The position numbers and the translations under genes were made by a program. Positions 35,941 through 45,823 of a DNA stretch of 64,000 nucleotides are shown here, one piece after another. Under the pieces are notes generated by a model. That model saw only the letters and a list, made by a program, of their open reading frames with translations. It was not told the origin of the DNA and did no database searches. Source of the DNA: Cytophagales bacterium (GTDB lineage: Bacteria > Bacteroidota > Bacteroidia > Cytophagales > Bernardetiaceae); assembly GCA_013299045.1 (NCBI GenBank), contig JAAFJX010000004.1, positions 153,048 through 217,047 on the forward strand, read 5' to 3'. Numbering within the stretch: the stretch's first letter is position 1; every line of letters begins with the position of its first letter.

Positions 35941-36741
35941 TTACCTTTTCTCTGTCAGCCCAAACCAACGTACAGGATTGGTATTTTCCGTTGTTTTTTG
36001 AACAGAAAGACTAGAAAAAGCCTCTTTAAGCCAGCCGCAAAGCAAGTCTTGGGTGAACTGCTCGCTTTCGTAGTGTCCTAAATCAACGAGCAACATTTGG
36101 CCTTGCGCCTCAAAAAATTCGTGATATTTGAGGTCTGAGGTGATGTACACATCTGCACCTTGCCTGTAGGCCTCTTTGATGAGAAAACTACCTGCACCGC
36201 CACAAAGAGCCACTTTTTGGATAGGTCGCTCCGCCCAGCGTGTATATTTGAAAGCCGCTGTTTGCATGGCCTTGCTCAAAAACCACAAAAAAGCCTCTTC
36301 TGGTAGGGCTTGTGGCAAATCACCAATCATACCTGCACCTATGTTTTCTTGCTTAGGGCTCAGAATTTTGGTGTTTTGTAGCCCAAGCCGCTTCGCAATT
36401 TCCTGATTAACACCTTCATATACGTTGTCTAAATTGGTGTGCGTCGCATAAATGGCCACATCATTCTTAATGGCTTTGAGCAGGGCTTTTTCTACGTAAT
36501 TGTAGCCGTTGAGGCGTTTGATGCCGCCAAAAATGATGGGGTGGTGCGCCACTACCAGATTTGCGCCCAGTCGCATGGCTTCTTCAATAACAGCCTCTGT
36601 GGTATCTAGAGCCACCAAAACGCTTTTAATGGTCGTGTCGTGCTGTCCTACTAAAAGCCCCGCATTGTCGTAGGATTCTTGTAAATGCAAGGGCGCATGG
36701 CTCTCCAGAAAATCGGTTAGGTCTTTTATCCGATAGTTCAT
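35941..36741 (-). CDS. Nif3-like dinuclear metal centre protein
   Basis: A 266-residue protein of the Nif3/YbgI family (often annotated GTP cyclohydrolase I type 2). Metal-site motifs are visible: VVAHHPIIFGGIKRL and ATHTNLDNVYEGVN near the middle, and a C-terminal LVDLGHYESEQF. It is the short form without the PII-like insert seen in many Bacteroidota homologues of about 365 residues. Its start overlaps the deacetylase stop as ATGA, so the pair is translationally coupled. Confidence 0.92.
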   Translation of the reverse strand: MNYRIKDLTDFLESHAPLHLQESYDNAGLLVGQHDTTIKSVLVALDTTEAVIEEAMRLGANLVVAHHPIIFGGIKRLNGYNYVEKALLKAIKNDVAIYATHTNLDNVYEGVNQEIAKRLGLQNTKILSPKQENIGAGMIGDLPQALPEEAFLWFLSKAMQTAAFKYTRWAERPIQKVALCGGAGSFLIKEAYRQGADVYITSDLKYHEFFEAQGQMLLVDLGHYESEQFTQDLLCGWLKEAFSSLSVQKTTENTNPVRWFGLTEKR

Positions 36742-37403
36742 ATATGGTGTGTATTATGACTTGGCAAAGCAGCGAAGCGGTAGCCTAAGTTCGCGAAATA
36801 GTCTAAGTAAAGCGGCAGCACAAAGCGCATGGTGCGGGAAGCTTTCAGGCTATCGTGAAAAATGATAATTGAGCCATACTCGGTATTCTTAACGGCTTTT
36901 TCATAACACACCACGGGGCTAAGGTCTTGGTCAAAATCGCCAGTTAATACGTCCCACATCACAATATCGTATTGCTGCCTAATGGCTTGGCTCTGAGGTC
37001 TGCTGAGTCTGCCGTAAGGTGGTCTAAAAAGCCTGACCTTGAGGTCTAAGCCCAGCAAATTGGCTGTATTTTGCATGATGGTTGTGCAAGTGCCTACATT
37101 CTCGAGGTAAGTCTGAGGGCAAGTACTCCAGCCGTTTAGATGATTGTAGGTGTGGTTGCCCACCTGATGCCCCTCATGTAAAATTCGTCCAAAGATGCTA
37201 GGGTGTTTACGAACATTGTCGCCCACGCAGAAGAATGTAGCCTTAGCGCTAAAGAGTTTGAGTGTGTCCAGGACAAATTCCGTTTCGGAAGGAATGGGGC
37301 CGTCGTCGAAAGTCAGATACAAGACTTTTTCGCTGGTTGGTTTCTGCCACAAAAAACTAGGAAAAGCCTTTTGTATAAAATGAGCCGTTTTATGAAGATA
37401 CAT
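36738..37403 (-). CDS. Polysaccharide deacetylase family protein
   Basis: A 221-residue NodB-homology enzyme that removes N-acetyl groups from a polysaccharide such as peptidoglycan or chitin-like polymers. TFDDGP (31-36) holds the catalytic base and a metal ligand, GNHTYNHLNG holds the metal-binding His84 and His88, and RLFRPPYGR and IIIFHDS are the later motifs. The frame extends to 37490, but MYLHKTAHFIQKAFPSFLW at 37403 is the usual start for this group. It overlaps the Nif3-like gene by 4 bp. Confidence 0.88.
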   Translation of the reverse strand: MYLHKTAHFIQKAFPSFLWQKPTSEKVLYLTFDDGPIPSETEFVLDTLKLFSAKATFFCVGDNVRKHPSIFGRILHEGHQVGNHTYNHLNGWSTCPQTYLENVGTCTTIMQNTANLLGLDLKVRLFRPPYGRLSRPQSQAIRQQYDIVMWDVLTGDFDQDLSPVVCYEKAVKNTEYGSIIIFHDSLKASRTMRFVLPLYLDYFANLGYRFAALPSHNTHHI

Positions 37404-37490
37404 GATACTTACATGACAAGGCACAAAAGCAATAGGTTGCTCTTTTCTAAAACAAATTTTCGTAGTGGGCTGTGGGGAATATGACTCCAT

Positions 37491-37526
37491 TCAAAAAAAT
37501 AACCGCAAAACAATAATGCGGTTATT
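37491..37526 (-). terminator. Terminator after glyS
   Basis: Arms AATAACCGC (37498-37506) and GCGGTTATT (37518-37526) form a perfect 9-bp stem, and seven T follow on the minus strand. It begins 22 bp past the glyS stop. Confidence 0.78.
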
Positions 37527-37548
37527 GGGCAAGTATGGCCAGTTGTTA

Positions 37549-39072
37549 TCAAATTTTTTTAAGAATATCCGACACCGAAATTTCCTTCTGAACTATATCG
37601 CGTAGGGCAGCAATAGGCACACGTTTTTGCTCGGTGGTATTGCGGTAACGCAAAGTAACACACTGGTCTTCAAGGCTTTCAAAATCCACAGTCGCACAGA
37701 AAGGCGTACCAATCAGGTCTTGGCGCGTATAGCGCTTGCCAATAGCGGCTTGCTCTTCATAAAAAACTTTGAAGTCAAATTTGAGGTCATCAAATATTTT
37801 CATGCCTAACTCTTGTAGAGGCTCTTTTTTGATGAGCGGAAAAATAGCCAGTTTGATGGGGGCAAGAGCAGGGTGCAAGTCCAAGAAAGTACGTGTTTTA
37901 GCTCCACCGTCTGCATCAGCGCCCTCGGTTTCGGTGTAGGCGTTGCAGAGTGTGAGTAGGAAAAGCCTGTCAAGCCCTATGGAAGTTTCAATGACGTAAG
38001 GCACATAACTTTGGTTAAGTTCTGGGTCTTGGTAGCGTAATTTTTTGCGGGTGAAGGCCTCGTGTTGCTTGAGGTCAAAGTCTGTACGTGAATGAATACC
38101 CTCCACTTCTTTGAAGCCAATTGGAAACTCAAATTCAATGTCGGCAGCGGCATCGGCGTAGTGGGCGAGCTTAACGTGCTTATGAAAACGCAACTTAGAA
38201 GCAGGTGTTCCGAGCGCCAAGTGCCAATTCATGCGTTTTTCCTTCCAATACTCATACCATTCAGCCTGTGTGCCGGGGCGTACAAAAAACTGCATTTCCA
38301 TTTGCTCAAACTCACGCATACGCATGATGAATTGGCGCGCAACAACTTCGTTTCGGAAAGCCTTACCTGTTTGCGCAATGCCAAAGGGCACTTTCATTCG
38401 GGCTGTTTTCTGAACGTTTAAAAAATTGACAAAAATACCTTGTGCGGTTTCGGGGCGCAAGTAAACCGTGCTGCTGTCGTCGGCTAAGGAGCCAATTTGT
38501 GTAGAAAACATCAAATTAAACTGCCTCACGTCCGTCCAGTTACAGGTTTTTGATATAGGGCACAAAATTTTATGGTCTTCAATGAGGCCGCGGAGTGCGT
38601 TAAGGTCGTCTTTTTCCAGCGCCTTATCTAAGCCTTCTTGCAGGCTTTTTTCAGCATCTTTTTGGCCAGAGAGGGCATACTCTCGTATTTTCTCTTCAAT
38701 GATTTGGTCGGCACGATAGCGCTTTTTAGAATCCTTGTTGTCTATCATGGGGTCGTTGAAACTGTCCACATGGCCAGAGGCTTTCCAAACGGTGGGGTGC
38801 ATAAAAATAGCCGCATCAATGCCCACAATGTTGTCTTGGAGGCGTGTCATGGCTTGCCACCACAAATAGCGCAAATTATTTTTTAGTTCTACACCATTAG
38901 AGCCATAGTCATAAACAGCTTGCAGACCGTCATAAATATCGCTGGACTGAAACACGAAACCGTATTCTTTGGCGTGCGACACAATTTTTTGAAACAAATC
39001 ACTACCACTCGGCGCACTTGCAGAAAGGTTTTTGCCGTCTTTGGGGCTATCTTGATTTAATTTGGTTTCCAT
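37549..39072 (-). CDS. glyS: Glycine--tRNA ligase
   Basis: A 507-residue class II synthetase of the homodimeric (alpha2) type. FQSSDIYDGLQAVYDYGSNG is the family N-terminus. The motif 2/3 regions include YLRPETAQGIFVNF, FGIAQTGKAFRNE and VIETSIGLDRLFL. The C-terminal anticodon-binding domain has RYTRQDLIGTPFCATVDF. Complete. Confidence 0.96.
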   Translation of the reverse strand: METKLNQDSPKDGKNLSASAPSGSDLFQKIVSHAKEYGFVFQSSDIYDGLQAVYDYGSNGVELKNNLRYLWWQAMTRLQDNIVGIDAAIFMHPTVWKASGHVDSFNDPMIDNKDSKKRYRADQIIEEKIREYALSGQKDAEKSLQEGLDKALEKDDLNALRGLIEDHKILCPISKTCNWTDVRQFNLMFSTQIGSLADDSSTVYLRPETAQGIFVNFLNVQKTARMKVPFGIAQTGKAFRNEVVARQFIMRMREFEQMEMQFFVRPGTQAEWYEYWKEKRMNWHLALGTPASKLRFHKHVKLAHYADAAADIEFEFPIGFKEVEGIHSRTDFDLKQHEAFTRKKLRYQDPELNQSYVPYVIETSIGLDRLFLLTLCNAYTETEGADADGGAKTRTFLDLHPALAPIKLAIFPLIKKEPLQELGMKIFDDLKFDFKVFYEEQAAIGKRYTRQDLIGTPFCATVDFESLEDQCVTLRYRNTTEQKRVPIAALRDIVQKEISVSDILKKI

Positions 39073-39183
39073 GCTGCAAAGTTAGGTAATTGCGGATTAA
39101 AAATTAAAAATTAGGCGCTAAAAATTAATCTACTAGGGCTTAACTAGTTCAACAGACAACGCGGTTTGAGCACCGCTCAGTAC

Positions 39184-41322
39184 TTAGCCCCAAATCGTAT
39201 AGACCAATAAGCTGGATAAATAGGCCAGAGCCGTCATACACACAAACTGCATGATAGGATATCGCCATGAATTGGTTTCTCGCCTCACTACCGCAAAAGT
39301 ACTCATACACTGCATTGCAAAGGCATAGAAGAGCATCAGGCCAAAGCTAGTAACAGGCGTATAGACAGCTTCTCCTGTATCGGAATGCACATCTTTTTGC
39401 ATTTTTGTTTGTATATTTGAGCCATCATCGTTGCTACCAACGGCGTAAATGGTAGCCATTGTGCCAACAAAAACCTCGCGGGCAGCAAAGGACGAGAGTA
39501 GCGCGATGCCTATTTTCCAGTCAAAACCCAGTGGCCGAATGGCAGGTTCAATAAAGTGTCCTACTCGGCCAATATATGAAGCAGATAGGCGTTCCGAAGC
39601 TATGGCGTTGTTCATGTCGCTCAGGTGTTCCTCTGTTTGTGGCTTCAGATTAAATTCAGCTCTAATCTTTTTTTCTGCTGCTTCTAAGGAATCGGCGGGG
39701 CCGAAGGAGGCCAGAAACCACAAAATTACGGCAATGCAAAGAATGATACGGCCAGCTTCCCACAAAAAGTCTTTGACTTTGTTCCAAACCATAATGCCGA
39801 CATTAGCCCAAACAGGCGGTTTGTAGGCTGGCAGTTCCATGGTCAGAAGGCTCATATCCATGACGGGGACAAAAAAACGCAAAATATAGGCTGCCAAAAG
39901 CGCGGTCATAATTCCAAGCATATAAAGTCCTAGAAGAATGAGACCTTGCGCATTAAAAAAGCCCCACTTACTTTGTGCTGGCACTACCATAGCCACCAGA
40001 ACCGTATAAACAGGTATGCGAGCCGAACAAGATACAAATGGCGTAACGAGTAGGGTTATCAGTCGTTCACGCCAGTTAGAGATGGTGCGGGTGGCCATAA
40101 TGGCTGGCACGGCGCAGGCCATTCCCGAAAAGATAGACACAATGCTGCGGCCATTTAAACCGAAGCGCCTCATGAGGTTATCCGAAAGATAAACCGCTCG
40201 TGCCATATAGCCCACTTCCTCAAGAATGGCAATGAAACAGAATAAAATTGAGATTTGGGGTATAAAAACCACAATACCAGCCAAACCAGCCAAAACGCCA
40301 TCTACCATGAAGTTTGCCCAAATACTCTCACCCCCTAAGCCACGTACCTGCTCGCCAAACCAGCCAAAAGCAGTCTCTATTGCGTCCATGGGATAAGTTG
40401 CCCAATCAAAAGTGGCCTGAAAAATGAGCAAAAGTAAGATAAAGAAGCAAAGTGTGCCCCACAATTTATGTGTCAGTATTTGGTCTGCCCGTCCCGAAAA
40501 ACCTACTTGGGCTGCATTCTTTGTTGGCAGGAGGCAGCTCCTGACCAAAGGCGCAAGGCGTGCAAATCTGCCCAAAGTTTCTTGTATTTGGAGCGTCAGG
40601 TTTGTCTGCCCATACTTTTGAAAAAGGTCATTAATGCCTTTTTGTTGTTCCACGCTCAAATCCAAAAAATAGTCTTGATGCTGAGCTTTCAGTAACGCGA
40701 AATAAGCGGAATCTGTACCCAAAAGCGTTTTGAGTTCGAGGATAAAGTCTGGCGCAAGTTTTTCTGTTTCAAACAGCGTTGTTTTTTTTATCAAACTATC
40801 TGTTCTAGTATTCAGAATCCATGCTTTGAAAGCATCTAAGCCGTCGCCGTTGCGGGCATTCAACAAAAAGACGGGCATAGCGAGTGCCTCTGAAAGTTTG
40901 TCTTTGTCCAGTATATATCCTTTATCGTCGGCCAAGTCTGCCATAGTAAGCCCTAAAACGATGGGCAAATCCAAGCTCTTGAGCTGGGAGAGCAATAGCA
41001 AGTGCCGTTCTAAATTTAGTAAATCAGCAATATAGAAAATCAAACTTTGATTTTGTTGTTGTTTATCTGCTAGCTTACAAATAGTCTGTAAGACGATGCG
41101 CTCGTCGGGCGACTTTGGGTGCAAGCTGTAAGTGCCGGGCAGGTCTGTAAGCGTACAAAAACTCCCATCAGTGAGCGCCACTCGGCCTTCTTTTTTTTCT
41201 ACCGTAACGCCTGGGAAATTGCCTATTTTTTGATTTAAACCCGTCAGACGATTAAAAACAGAGGTTTTTCCCGCGTTTGGATTTCCTACTAAAAAAATTT
41301 GTACGGATTTTATTTGCGTCAT
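39184..41322 (-). CDS. feoB: Ferrous iron transport protein B
   Basis: A 712-residue Fe2+ transporter of the inner membrane. The N-terminal G domain has GNPNAGKTSVFN (G1), the switch TLTDLPGTYSLHP (G3) and a later NARNGDGLDAF region. From about 285 onward are the Gate-type helices with ISILFCFIAILEEVGYMARA and MACAVPAIMATRTI. It follows feoA by 12 bp and is co-transcribed with it. Confidence 0.96.
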   Translation of the reverse strand: MTQIKSVQIFLVGNPNAGKTSVFNRLTGLNQKIGNFPGVTVEKKEGRVALTDGSFCTLTDLPGTYSLHPKSPDERIVLQTICKLADKQQQNQSLIFYIADLLNLERHLLLLSQLKSLDLPIVLGLTMADLADDKGYILDKDKLSEALAMPVFLLNARNGDGLDAFKAWILNTRTDSLIKKTTLFETEKLAPDFILELKTLLGTDSAYFALLKAQHQDYFLDLSVEQQKGINDLFQKYGQTNLTLQIQETLGRFARLAPLVRSCLLPTKNAAQVGFSGRADQILTHKLWGTLCFFILLLLIFQATFDWATYPMDAIETAFGWFGEQVRGLGGESIWANFMVDGVLAGLAGIVVFIPQISILFCFIAILEEVGYMARAVYLSDNLMRRFGLNGRSIVSIFSGMACAVPAIMATRTISNWRERLITLLVTPFVSCSARIPVYTVLVAMVVPAQSKWGFFNAQGLILLGLYMLGIMTALLAAYILRFFVPVMDMSLLTMELPAYKPPVWANVGIMVWNKVKDFLWEAGRIILCIAVILWFLASFGPADSLEAAEKKIRAEFNLKPQTEEHLSDMNNAIASERLSASYIGRVGHFIEPAIRPLGFDWKIGIALLSSFAAREVFVGTMATIYAVGSNDDGSNIQTKMQKDVHSDTGEAVYTPVTSFGLMLFYAFAMQCMSTFAVVRRETNSWRYPIMQFVCMTALAYLSSLLVYTIWG

Positions 41323-41334
41323 AGTGCTTTGCTA

Positions 41335-41568
41335 TTAAAGTTCCGTTACCCATATACAAGCTGCTTCAGCTTGCCGCAACGCAAAAGACTGCTCGTTTAC
41401 ATAAAAATAAAGAGGGCAGCCCAGCGGAGCTTTGCGTACTAATACTAGCCTAGACGAGGGAGTAATGCCTAGTTCTAACAATTTGAGCGCTATCGGCACT
41501 TCGTCCAGAAAGGCCACACGGCTAGGTTTTTCTATGGCCAAATCGGTAGCGCGCTTAGTAGATTGCAT
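41335..41568 (-). CDS. feoA: FeoA-domain protein
   Basis: A 77-residue SH3-like cytoplasmic protein that supports FeoB. VPIALKLLELGITPSSRLVLV and the C-terminal FALRQAEAACIWV match FeoA. The frame extends back to 41772, but those 68 residues show no FeoA similarity; the ATG at 41568 gives the usual length. Confidence 0.88.
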   Translation of the reverse strand: MQSTKRATDLAIEKPSRVAFLDEVPIALKLLELGITPSSRLVLVRKAPLGCPLYFYVNEQSFALRQAEAACIWVTEL

Positions 41569-41928
41569 TGGGCAGTCATTCGTTTTATTAGAACTTATTA
41601 AATTTTGCCGCAAACATACAGAAAATTGAACTAAAATGACACGCCATAGCTGTTTTAAAAAAGTAGAAGATGTAGTTTGCGCTTTTGAGCGTTCAATAAA
41701 AGTCAAAGAAACAGAGGTAGGTCTGTTATTTTTTGTTAAATAATCTGTTAATAGCACCACATATAGTAACAAAGGTTATATAGGATTCGTATTAATGGTG
41801 TAAATACAGAATAAAGTTTGGCGGAATGCTTTTTACACACACACAGAAGTTGCCATTTCTTTTAACAGTATTTCATCAAGACATTTTAAGGTCATTTCAA
41901 TAGGGTTAAGTTGTAAGTTACAGAAAAG

Positions 41929-41956
41929 AATCCGATATCTTATCGGATTTTTTTTT
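41929..41956. terminator. Hairpin terminator beyond the OstA-like gene
   Basis: AATCCGATA (41929-41937) and TATCGGATT (41941-41949) form a perfect 9-bp stem with a 3-nt loop. A long T-run follows on the + strand, and T-rich sequence (TTCTTTTCT) follows on the minus strand. It probably ends the minus-strand OstA-like transcript 41 bp after its stop. Confidence 0.65.
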
Positions 41957-41997
41957 ATTTATAAAAAATTAGCCTGCTTGTATGAGAGGTACATACT

Positions 41998-44127
41998 TCA
42001 AAACTCTGCTTCTTCTGTTTTGCTGAAGTTAATGGCTTTCTGCCAGACGCGACCTTTGCCTGTTATCTGCTGCCCAACAATGACAGATTCAATGCTGTAG
42101 AAAGGTAACTCATAATTGAAATTCAAAATTCCGTATTGAATGGCTGATGCAGGTATCTTGAAAATAATAACTTGTAAGCCTTTTTTACGCCATTCTGGGC
42201 TGAGGTCTTCTACTTTTCGTGGAGTTATTTGCAAGAAAACATCATTTTCAAGGTCTACGGGCGCAGCACCTACTTTGTAGAACGTAAGCATAGAGCGTGT
42301 TCTATAGACTTGTAGCTTATCGTCTATTTCTAAAACACCCTTAGGACGAAACTGAGAAGCATAAAAGGCTTGCGCATGACTCCCCAGGACAGAGTCTAGA
42401 CTAGGACGTTCGGCTTCTCGCCATTGAAAATCTTTGAGGGTTTTGTCTTTTTCTTTAAGCTCATGTGGCGGAATAACGCGGCCTTCGGGTGTTTGCAGAA
42501 AAGAAATTCTGCGCAGTTTAGCATTTTTGTCATTGAAATAAAATTTCATATTGCTACAACTGATATTGTTTTGGCCTTGATAACGCACATCGCCAGGAGT
42601 TTCATCTAGCAAATTGTAAATACATTCGCCGTTGCCCACTACGTCTAGCAGGCTCAAGCGGCCTTTATCGCTAAAAAAGGCAGTCATCAGGCGACCTTTT
42701 ATTTGATTAAAATTTTTAAAAGTATCCTGCGCCACTACATACGCACGCTCTTTCATAAACATTTTATCCAAGGTATTATTCACCATTCTTACATCTATAA
42801 CTTTGGCTGTAAGTTGGTTAGCTAAGCTCCAGATGACCGGGTCTTCACGGAACTGTATGGTGCTGTCGCGCAGCAGATAGTGCAAAGTATCGCATATAGC
42901 CTGCATATCAGACTTAAAGACCTTGACCTGCGGATAAGCGTGCATTTCGCGTTTGCGGTTGGTGGTGTCGTCGTATGCAATGAGTGTGTCGGCAGTGAGG
43001 TAAAGCGTATCGTTGCTTAGTGGCCTAACGAGGAGTGCCCTACCAAAAACTTCTACTTTGTCTTTGAGGCCATCGTAGTTGCCAGCGTCTCCATAAACAG
43101 TGAAGTTCTCTTTTTTACTATAAAACTCCACTTTACCGCGCGCCTTGCCCTTTTCGGTGAGGTTATCTCGGTCTAGTGAATCGGCACTGATAATGTATTC
43201 TTTGGTTTCTACCTTCACTTTTTCGCCTGGCTTAGCCACCATTTTGCTCGTGCCAAGCAGGGTATTGTACTCACTGCCCGCATTGGCCACAATGTTACCG
43301 TCGCGTGTTTTTATGGTAGTTTCAGACTCAAATGCAACAATTTTTGTATTGGCATCATAGCGCAGCGAATCAGACTTTAGGTTTAACTCATCGCCCACAA
43401 CACGCACCTTGCCCTTGAACTCCGATTTTTTGGTATCCGTATAATAGTAGCCTCGGTCGCTGGTTAGTTTTAAGCTGTCATCTTCTACGCTGCCACCATT
43501 GAAGTAGTAGGCCACGCGAGCGTTTAAATCATAGTCCAAATGTTTCGTTTTGATAGTACGAACCTCATCAACCACCAATACATTACCGCGCAGTTGCGCT
43601 AGCCGGGTATTGCCGTCATAATAGAGGGTGTCGCCAGTAATGGTCATGCTGTCGTTTTCAATGAACTTGATGTTACCTAGCGCCATCACTTTGTTGCGCG
43701 TAATATACTGAAAGGCGCTATCGCAAAACAAAACAGTGTTTTTATGAACAAAGTGCACCTGACCGGCAGTATCGCGGCGCACAATACGGACTGGTTCTTC
43801 AAAAAGCACATCGCCTTCCAGAACACCCGCATAAACCAACTCAATGCGCTTGCCCCCGCGTATGGTGTCGGCAGTAAGTGGTCTTATCACTTTAGCCGCT
43901 TTAGGGTCTTTAACTGGCATTTGGTCTTTGCGCGGGTACATTTTTCGTTTAGGAAAGTCTTTGTCGGGGTTAGGCACACGCTTTTTACCTTTATTAAAAA
44001 AGCCAAATCCCTTCATGCCTTCTTTGGCTGTTTTAGAATAATCTTGCTGCGCCCAAAGAGGCGTACTGACCAGTAATAAAAATACGCAAAACATAGCCCA
44101 AAGAGCTTTTTTTGGCGAAAGGGACAT
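41998..44127 (-). CDS. OstA/LptA-like outer-membrane biogenesis protein
   Basis: A 709-residue exported protein, probably a periplasmic beta-jellyroll that handles lipopolysaccharide transport. The ATG at 44127 begins a clean signal peptide (ending PLWAQQ); an upstream Met at 44154 adds nine residues. Repeats of the OstA type run through the N-terminal 400 residues, such as LAQLRGNVLVVDE, LKLTSDRGYYYTDTKKSEFKG and AKGKVEFYSKKENFTVYGDA. The C-terminal 300 residues are unassigned. The gene stands alone. Confidence 0.85.
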   Translation of the reverse strand: MSLSPKKALWAMFCVFLLLVSTPLWAQQDYSKTAKEGMKGFGFFNKGKKRVPNPDKDFPKRKMYPRKDQMPVKDPKAAKVIRPLTADTIRGGKRIELVYAGVLEGDVLFEEPVRIVRRDTAGQVHFVHKNTVLFCDSAFQYITRNKVMALGNIKFIENDSMTITGDTLYYDGNTRLAQLRGNVLVVDEVRTIKTKHLDYDLNARVAYYFNGGSVEDDSLKLTSDRGYYYTDTKKSEFKGKVRVVGDELNLKSDSLRYDANTKIVAFESETTIKTRDGNIVANAGSEYNTLLGTSKMVAKPGEKVKVETKEYIISADSLDRDNLTEKGKARGKVEFYSKKENFTVYGDAGNYDGLKDKVEVFGRALLVRPLSNDTLYLTADTLIAYDDTTNRKREMHAYPQVKVFKSDMQAICDTLHYLLRDSTIQFREDPVIWSLANQLTAKVIDVRMVNNTLDKMFMKERAYVVAQDTFKNFNQIKGRLMTAFFSDKGRLSLLDVVGNGECIYNLLDETPGDVRYQGQNNISCSNMKFYFNDKNAKLRRISFLQTPEGRVIPPHELKEKDKTLKDFQWREAERPSLDSVLGSHAQAFYASQFRPKGVLEIDDKLQVYRTRSMLTFYKVGAAPVDLENDVFLQITPRKVEDLSPEWRKKGLQVIIFKIPASAIQYGILNFNYELPFYSIESVIVGQQITGKGRVWQKAINFSKTEEAEF

Positions 44128-44643
44128 GGTGGAGGTATAAAACACAGAGTGCATTTATGCAAGATTTATTAAAGCCAGAATGACTGGACATAAGTTATAA
44201 GCACAAAATTACGCTTTTAGATGAAGTAATCGTGCATGAAAGCGCTAAAAGCGCTAAAATTTAAAGTTTTTTAACCAATTTTGAGTGCTGTATTTTCAGA
44301 ACATAAATTTATCTTGCTTTTGAGGCAGGGATAGCACCAAGATTTTTTTTTAATTTGAATTAAGGGGCAGGAAAAGTGGTTTCGTATAAAACAGCTTGAA
44401 CACGCGTAAAAATGTAACTAACAGCCCACCTAAGATATTTCTTCTTTATCCTTAACTGCCTATGAAAAACTTTTTAGCTTTACCGTGTCAAACGTTCTTT
44501 GATAAAAGCAGTTTTTGGCAAAGAAACGCTCTATGAATATGAGCTAAATTTTGCGAATAGATGCTATACTTTTAGTACCTTTGCGACAAAATAGCATTTT
44601 AATAAATGAAGTATCATTCAAAATCATAAAGCGCATTAGACCC
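44128..44643. other. Intergenic region without recognised content
   Basis: About 0.5 kb, AT-rich, between the divergent OstA-like gene and a small + strand frame. A direct repeat of AAAGCGCTA (44238-44256) is the only local structure seen. No RNA gene or terminator was recognised. Confidence 0.4.
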
Positions 44644-44790
44644 ATGACCGTTGAGATAGTAGTATTGATTATGACTTTGAGCGCCACCTTTCCGCTTGTG
44701 GGCTATTATTTGGACTGGCGCTTTAAAAACCAGCATAGGTTTAAGAAGAACAAGCCCAAAGCAGATGCAACAGCTAATCCTCCCAGCTAA
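44644..44790 (+). CDS. Possible small membrane protein
   Basis: A 48-residue frame from an ATG at 44644. It has one hydrophobic helix (about 3-22) and a basic Lys-rich tail (FKKNKPKADA), a composition that looks protein-like. It overlaps the 3' end of the convergent pentapeptide-type gene by 17 bp. No homologue is recognised and coding is uncertain. Confidence 0.45.
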   Translation: MTVEIVVLIMTLSATFPLVGYYLDWRFKNQHRFKKNKPKADATANPPS

Positions 44791-45721
44791 AGGGTAAAGA
44801 TTGGACAGTTTTAGCACCGTCTTTATTCTTTTTATTGGGTTCATCAAAGCGACAGCCTGAAACGTCTGGCTTGGTCTTCCCAAAAAAAGTATTACGAAGC
44901 ACCAGTGAGTCTTTGAAGTGCGCTTCATTCATTTGAACAGCGCCAGAGAAGTGCGTGCTTTCAAATAGAGCAGCTTTCGTAAATACTGCCTTAATCCACT
45001 CAGCGCGGTTTAGGAAAGCCCCTTCGCTAAAAACGGCTTGGTCATAGAAAAGTGCATAATTAAACGCAATGTTTCTTTGCGCACTAAACCCACTAAAATC
45101 CGCGTAACGTAAAAATTTCGTAGATGCAAAAAGCGCCTTGCCATAGCAGATAGCTTGCGCAAAACTCGCAATGCCTCCAAACTGTGTGCGTAAAAAATCC
45201 GTTGTGCCCCAGCTCTCTATGCGTTGGAATTGGGCTTCGGCAGCAAAATGACAGTCGCGAAACAAGAGGTATTGTCCTCTAAATGTAGCGCCTTCAAAAG
45301 AGGCTGTCTTCTTAAAAAAGCATTGACTAAACTGAACGTTTAAATCAAAAAAAGCCTCTTTGGCATAAAACCCATCATCAAATTGGCAGTTATCAAAAGT
45401 AACATCGCCTCTGAATAGACAAAAAGTAGCCTTTTGCTTTGCAAGCCTAAAAGCCACTAAAGAATCTTCAAAAACACAATCTTTAAAAGTGAGTTGGCTA
45501 TTAATAAGTGCCCTTTTGCGAGCTTGAGCAAGGCTTGTTAAGTCCAGTACGCCTTTAATTGTTTTGTTTTGCAGACTGATACTATGGTCTTGTTTAATCT
45601 TTTCAAGAACAAAAGAGGCTTGAATTTCTCCCTTCAGGTTATCATTATAAAGCGAGCCGCTTTGCTTCTGAGAGCAGGCTGCATATAAAAAAAAACAGAT
45701 AACGAGCCAGATTTTGTGCAT
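44774..45721 (-). CDS. Pentapeptide-repeat-like lipoprotein
   Basis: A 315-residue lipoprotein. The leader MHKIWLVICFFLYAACSQ carries a lipobox ending at Cys16. From about 70 to 300 there are repeated five-residue-type units rich in F at the centre (ASFEGATFRG, ALFASTKFLRYADFSG, AVFSEGAFLNRAEW), as in pentapeptide-repeat quadrilateral helices. It is likely anchored in an envelope membrane; the function is unknown. Confidence 0.82.
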   Translation of the reverse strand: MHKIWLVICFFLYAACSQKQSGSLYNDNLKGEIQASFVLEKIKQDHSISLQNKTIKGVLDLTSLAQARKRALINSQLTFKDCVFEDSLVAFRLAKQKATFCLFRGDVTFDNCQFDDGFYAKEAFFDLNVQFSQCFFKKTASFEGATFRGQYLLFRDCHFAAEAQFQRIESWGTTDFLRTQFGGIASFAQAICYGKALFASTKFLRYADFSGFSAQRNIAFNYALFYDQAVFSEGAFLNRAEWIKAVFTKAALFESTHFSGAVQMNEAHFKDSLVLRNTFFGKTKPDVSGCRFDEPNKKNKDGAKTVQSLPFSWED

Positions 45722-45823
45722 AGGGTATTTTTTTTGATGCCACTAAGGTAAGCAAAAAATGAATTTTTAAAGACAGATACCTTAAAAATATGAGAACTTC
45801 AATCTCAAGCAACCAACTGCATT

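Noticed and set aside
41569..41772. N-terminal extension of FeoA
   Set aside because: No FeoA-like sequence; it lies over the probable feoAB promoter region.
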